Source: Thamnaconus septentrionalis (Eukaryota > Chordata > Actinopteri > Tetraodontiformes > Monacanthidae). Taken from it: 64,000 bases of DNA. The DNA lies in NCBI GenBank assembly GCA_009823395.1, contig CM020504.1, positions 22,244,040 to 22,308,039 of the forward strand. Reading direction: 5' to 3'. The first letter of the stretch is position 1. Every line of letters begins with the position of its first letter. The notes beneath the pieces are model-generated. The model did no database searches and was not told the DNA's origin. It saw nothing but the letters and a program-made list of their open reading frames with translations. Below, piece by piece: positions 60,910 through 64,000 of the stretch. A program made the position numbers and the translations under genes.

Positions 60910-60944
60910 CAATATTCCGTCCACTCTTGCGGCACTATGGATTT
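60904..60944 (+). other. Candidate recursive-splice exon (41 nt)
   Basis: The bases after the ratchet acceptor run 41 nt to a second strong donor, TTT before GTGAGT at 60945. Known vertebrate recursive sites act through such exons, which are recognised first by exon definition and then removed when the regenerated donor wins. Read from the phase-1 exon, it adds 14 codons with no stop (starting GESIFRP), but 41 is not a multiple of three, so inclusion shifts the frame of the normal exon 2. It is therefore a frame-breaking cassette by length rather than by a stop. Confidence 0.6.
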
Positions 60945-63034
60945 GTGAGTAATGCAAACACACTATTTTATTATTAGTTATTTTCGCAATAAGGGCCACG
61001 CCTGACTAACTGCAGAAAACTTTCACCGGCTCCAACTTTCTTTTTTTTCTTTTTTTTTTCTAATTTCCTATCAAAACACTTGCGAGCGCCTCAAAAGTGA
61101 TTCATGCAGGCGAAGCGGGAAAGCCGGGCAGGAGTTCACCCCTGTCACGGCTCCTGTGGAAAATTTCAAACCCAGCTTTCCCGTCTGCGGCTTGCATGAG
61201 AGGTTTCTCCCACCGAGTGCGTCACAGATGCATTTCTACTGGAAATGGGAGAGTCCATTTTGGCTCTTTGAACCCGGGCTAACCAGGGGAAGACGCCGTT
61301 TGACATCGCAGCTGCGGATAAAACGCAGCGAAGCCGGAGCCGCGGTTCCTCTTTAGCGCCGGTGCTGCGAGGCCGAGAGCCGCGCTGCTGCTCCTTCTCC
61401 CTTTTTTTCCCTTTTTGTTTCTGAGCATCCGTTTGACTGCTCCTGGAGCGAAACTCACACTCTGCAGGCTTTTTGCCACGGATGCTGCAGTGCAAAATCA
61501 AAACCACTCACATCAAGGTACCCCTGTACAGGAGAGCGAGAGAGAGAGATGTCCAGGGGTGTTCAGTCACTCCGACTTGAAGCTATGTTCTAATTTTAAC
61601 CACACACAGTTCGCAGGTAGCGGCTTGAAACGGTGCTGAGCACCAGGAGGTAGCCAGAGAGCGCTGCCGCTCTGCTTCAGACGAGGCGTCCTCGTCAGCC
61701 GCCGGGGCAAATCAGAAAAAAAATTAAATTAAATTAAATTAAAAAAAAAAAGGCTGCTGCCATTTTTGGCCATTTGCTTTGAAAAACGTTTAAATATTGA
61801 CACAGCGCTGACAAAACGCCTGCTTCTGGTTGGAAACAAACAGCCAACGTTGCTTTTTGTCACCGTAAGAGCAAGAGTACTGTAAACCCTGATGACGCTG
61901 AGAATGTTTCAACAAAATAAGTCCGGAACCATCAGGGCTAATGTGAGCAGACAGCATCGAGTCTCAGTTGGAAGGTGTTCAAAGTGCAGCTCCGCAGACA
62001 AAATACCGTCACTGACATGTCAACCGTTCAAGCCCACAGATTTTTTTTTTCTTTCTTTTTTTTATAAATTAATCAGTGTTTGTTAGCACGCTAATGTGCC
62101 TCATTGGCTGTTGGCATGTACAGTCGGGAACCGGGCAGTACCACCCCCCCCCCGCCCTCTCTGCCGCCTGTTGCCTTGAGATTGCCGACTGCCGCGACGG
62201 TGGCTCAGATATTTGAATTGTAAAATTGCCTCCGACCTGATTTGCATAAACATACTTAATAAGTTAGGCACTAAACACATGCGTTCCCACCTATTAGGTC
62301 TGTGCAAAGACGAGTAATTAATGAGTCTCCCAGTAAATAAGGTCCGCATGGAGCCACGTTAATGTTTCTCTGTCAGCTCCGCTTGGCAGGAGGATTTCTC
62401 TGCAGCTGCTTATCTAATTTTCCTCTTTGTTTGTTTGTTTTAAACGTTGTTTTCTTCATCATGGCTGTTGCTCCATGTGACTTCAGAGCTTCTCTGAAAT
62501 ATGAGAGAAGGTGTTGTGTCTATTTTGCTCTGCACAGCAAAGGTGTCAGTCGCTGTTCTGTCTGGCACTCACGCTTTATTAGAGACTCAAATGTCTCACA
62601 AACCACAAACTGCCAGTTAAATTGGCAGTTAAAAAGTCTCATACACTATTTTGACAGCAACTTGAACATGATTCACCTGTAAACATCTATTTTATGTCAA
62701 CCTGTTTCTATTCGACAGTGTTTTTGAAATATTCCTAGTTAAATCTAACATTAAGGTTAAATCTAACATTCAGAACAACTTGACTGGCCTGTGGCTGTCG
62801 CTTCTATTTTTTTTTTTTTTTTTCAGTTGGCTGAACCCAATCTGACTCTAAGAACGTCTCCCAACTCGGACCCTCCAGTTCCCCTCCAGTTCACCACTGA
62901 CCTCGCAAATGAGCTTTAATCTGATTATCATCGTCTCGTCGGCCAAGAAGCTTCAGCGCAGTAACGTAGCGCAAAATATTTCATTCTCACATCTGGTGTC
63001 ACTCTGCACCGCTGGGACGAGAGCAGCTTGGAAC
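60945..63034. other. Intron segment right of ratchet site 2
   Basis: (TTAAA)n lies at 61721-61741, and an octamer on the minus strand at 62240-62247 sits in a clean tract (62190-62350). A strong acceptor-like polyT plus CAG ends at 62826, followed by a 30-codon open frame to TAA at 62917-62919 with no donor. No immunoglobulin exon was found. Confidence 0.4.
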
Positions 63035-63048
63035 ATTTATCCTGAAGT

Positions 63049-63174
63049 CATTCATTCATTCATCTTCTATACCCGCTTATTCCAATTCAGGGTCACGGGG
63101 GTCTGCTGGAGCCTATCCCAGCTGTCTTAGGGCGAAGGCAGGGTACACCCTGGACAAGTCGCCAGTTCATCGCA
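63049..63174 (-). mobile_element. 5'-truncated SINE with target-site duplication
   Basis: These 126 bases match the tail half of the SINE at 1.1-1.5 kb in the same orientation, including the (TGAA)n tail and the CGGGTATAGAAG word. The tRNA-like head is missing. The insertion is bracketed by a perfect 14-base duplication, ATTTATCCTGAAGT, at 63035-63048 and 63175-63188. Truncation at the 5' end with an intact 3' tail and a target duplication is the signature of target-primed reverse transcription. Confidence 0.92.
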
Positions 63175-63188
63175 ATTTATCCTGAAGT

Positions 63189-63887
63189 GAAAGCCATAAA
63201 TCGTCAAGTCTGCCACCAGTCCACCGGCTCAGGCAACCGGCAAACGGGAAGTTAGTGTTTTATTGCACCGAAACATCAAATGTAATTATTCCAATGAAAT
63301 GTCTGCACCCTTTCACTTCAGATTACTTTATGTTGATATCCTCACTTTAATATTGTGCAAATTCTTATTTTAATCAGTCTTTGAAATCAGACAAACACGA
63401 CAGTCGACTGTAATTAAAAGAAGCCACTCTTACTTTAAAGTTAAATGACATTTTCTCTTTTCTGCCGATTTAAATGGTGGCTGTGTTGTCAACCTGTGTG
63501 TCTGTTTGCAACTTGGCCTTGGTCCCTGCAAAACACCATCACTCTGAATTAAGCAAAGATCAAAACAGACTAAAGACGAGCGGGTGGGATAGAAGTTCTG
63601 AACACATAAAATATTCTGTTAATTAAGTTTACGCTGAGACACAAACAAAGTCGTCAATGTGGGTTTTTTTTTGTTCATGTGTGTTTTCTTTCTCCTCCCC
63701 TTTCATTGGAACTCTGTTCATATACATGTGATGATTCCTACTGCCGTCCTCGGCTTACCTTCCCTAAATCCACTTTAATGAAGCCGCTCGACCCGGCAGT
63801 GGCTGGTGGCCTCGCTCTCCCCCTGCAGGCCCAGGACAGCTCCACCCACTGCAACACCAGAGCACTCTGCCCAAACACAGAGGAAGG

Positions 63888-63889
<2 letters not shown>
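63189..63889. other. Intron sequence, no gene recognised
   Basis: AT-rich, unremarkable sequence; no exon seen. Confidence 0.4.

Positions 63890-63941
<52 letters not shown>
63890..63941. repeat. (CA)26 microsatellite
   Basis: A perfect dinucleotide run near the window end. Confidence 0.97.
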
Positions 63942-63943
<2 letters not shown>

Positions 63944-64000
63944 AGCTGAGCAGAAGCATCTACTCCACCAGCTGTCTCTGGTAAAACATTAAGCGCCCCA

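Larger units (their letters stand above)
6400..64000 (+). other. cadm2: First intron of the CADM2-like gene, over 57 kb, open at the window end
   Basis: From the donor at 6400 to the last base I found no coding exon with recognisable domains, so the tract reads as one intron. Very long first introns are typical of neuronal adhesion genes. It contains two consensus recursive splice sites (46934/46935 and 60903/60904), which would let it be removed in at least three steps: about 40.5 kb, 14.0 kb and a last segment of more than 3 kb. An alternative is that part of the tract is intergenic, if the exon at 6339 belongs to a shorter transcript. Confidence 0.6.

Overview
The window looks like teleost fish nuclear DNA. 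It carries a decayed Tc1/mariner transposase of the fish type, a tRNA-derived SINE of the V-SINE/DANA kind with a (TGAA)n tail, dense CA/TG microsatellites and several dispersed repeats of a kind common in ray-finned fish. There are no prokaryotic-style gene runs, no rRNA or tRNA genes, and almost none of the long open frames encode anything. I cannot name the species.

The left 5.7 kb is intergenic: a window-edge Tc1 pseudogene (minus strand), a full-length SINE (minus strand), a probable non-autonomous DNA transposon and unassigned sequence. A CpG-rich promoter follows (about 5.76-6.6 kb), with an inverted CCAAT box and GC boxes. Its leader of more than 400 nt has no ATG before position 6339. 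From that ATG a 20-codon hydrophobic signal-peptide exon runs to a strong GTGAGT donor at 6400, leaving one base (G) of the next codon, so the intron is phase 1. Length, phase, split-codon base and the tyrosine/glycine pattern fit exon 1 of CADM2 (SynCAM2/Necl-3), a synaptic immunoglobulin-family adhesion molecule. This is my best but unproven identification; fish have cadm2a and cadm2b.

Everything from 6400 to the window end is then one very long first intron of more than 57 kb. No immunoglobulin-domain exon was seen. The intron holds what I consider the main discovery: two textbook recursive-splice (ratchet) sites, a pyrimidine tract ending in CAG fused directly to GTGAGT, at 46934/46935 and 60903/60904. 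The second is followed 41 nt later by another strong GTGAGT donor, giving a small recursive-splice exon whose inclusion would shift the frame. The first runs into an in-frame stop after 17 codons. Recursive splicing is established for first introns of long neuronal adhesion genes in vertebrates, which independently fits the CADM-like reading. A third, weaker site with the same architecture lies inside a dispersed repeat at 31018.

The rest of the intron holds two further CpG-rich blocks with donor-like sequences (8.5-9.2 kb and 22.1-22.6 kb), a perfect 15-bp hairpin at 7.5 kb, a diverged local duplication at 13.8-14.4 kb, a 0.74-kb (CAGA/CAGG)n minisatellite with 84-bp higher-order units at 37.1-37.8 kb, a GGATA-type array at 41 kb, an eight-copy 61-bp tandem array at 55.1-55.5 kb, a probable MITE at 52.8 kb, a 32-unit (AT)n tract at 56.4 kb, and a 5'-truncated SINE with a perfect 14-bp target-site duplication at 63.0-63.2 kb.
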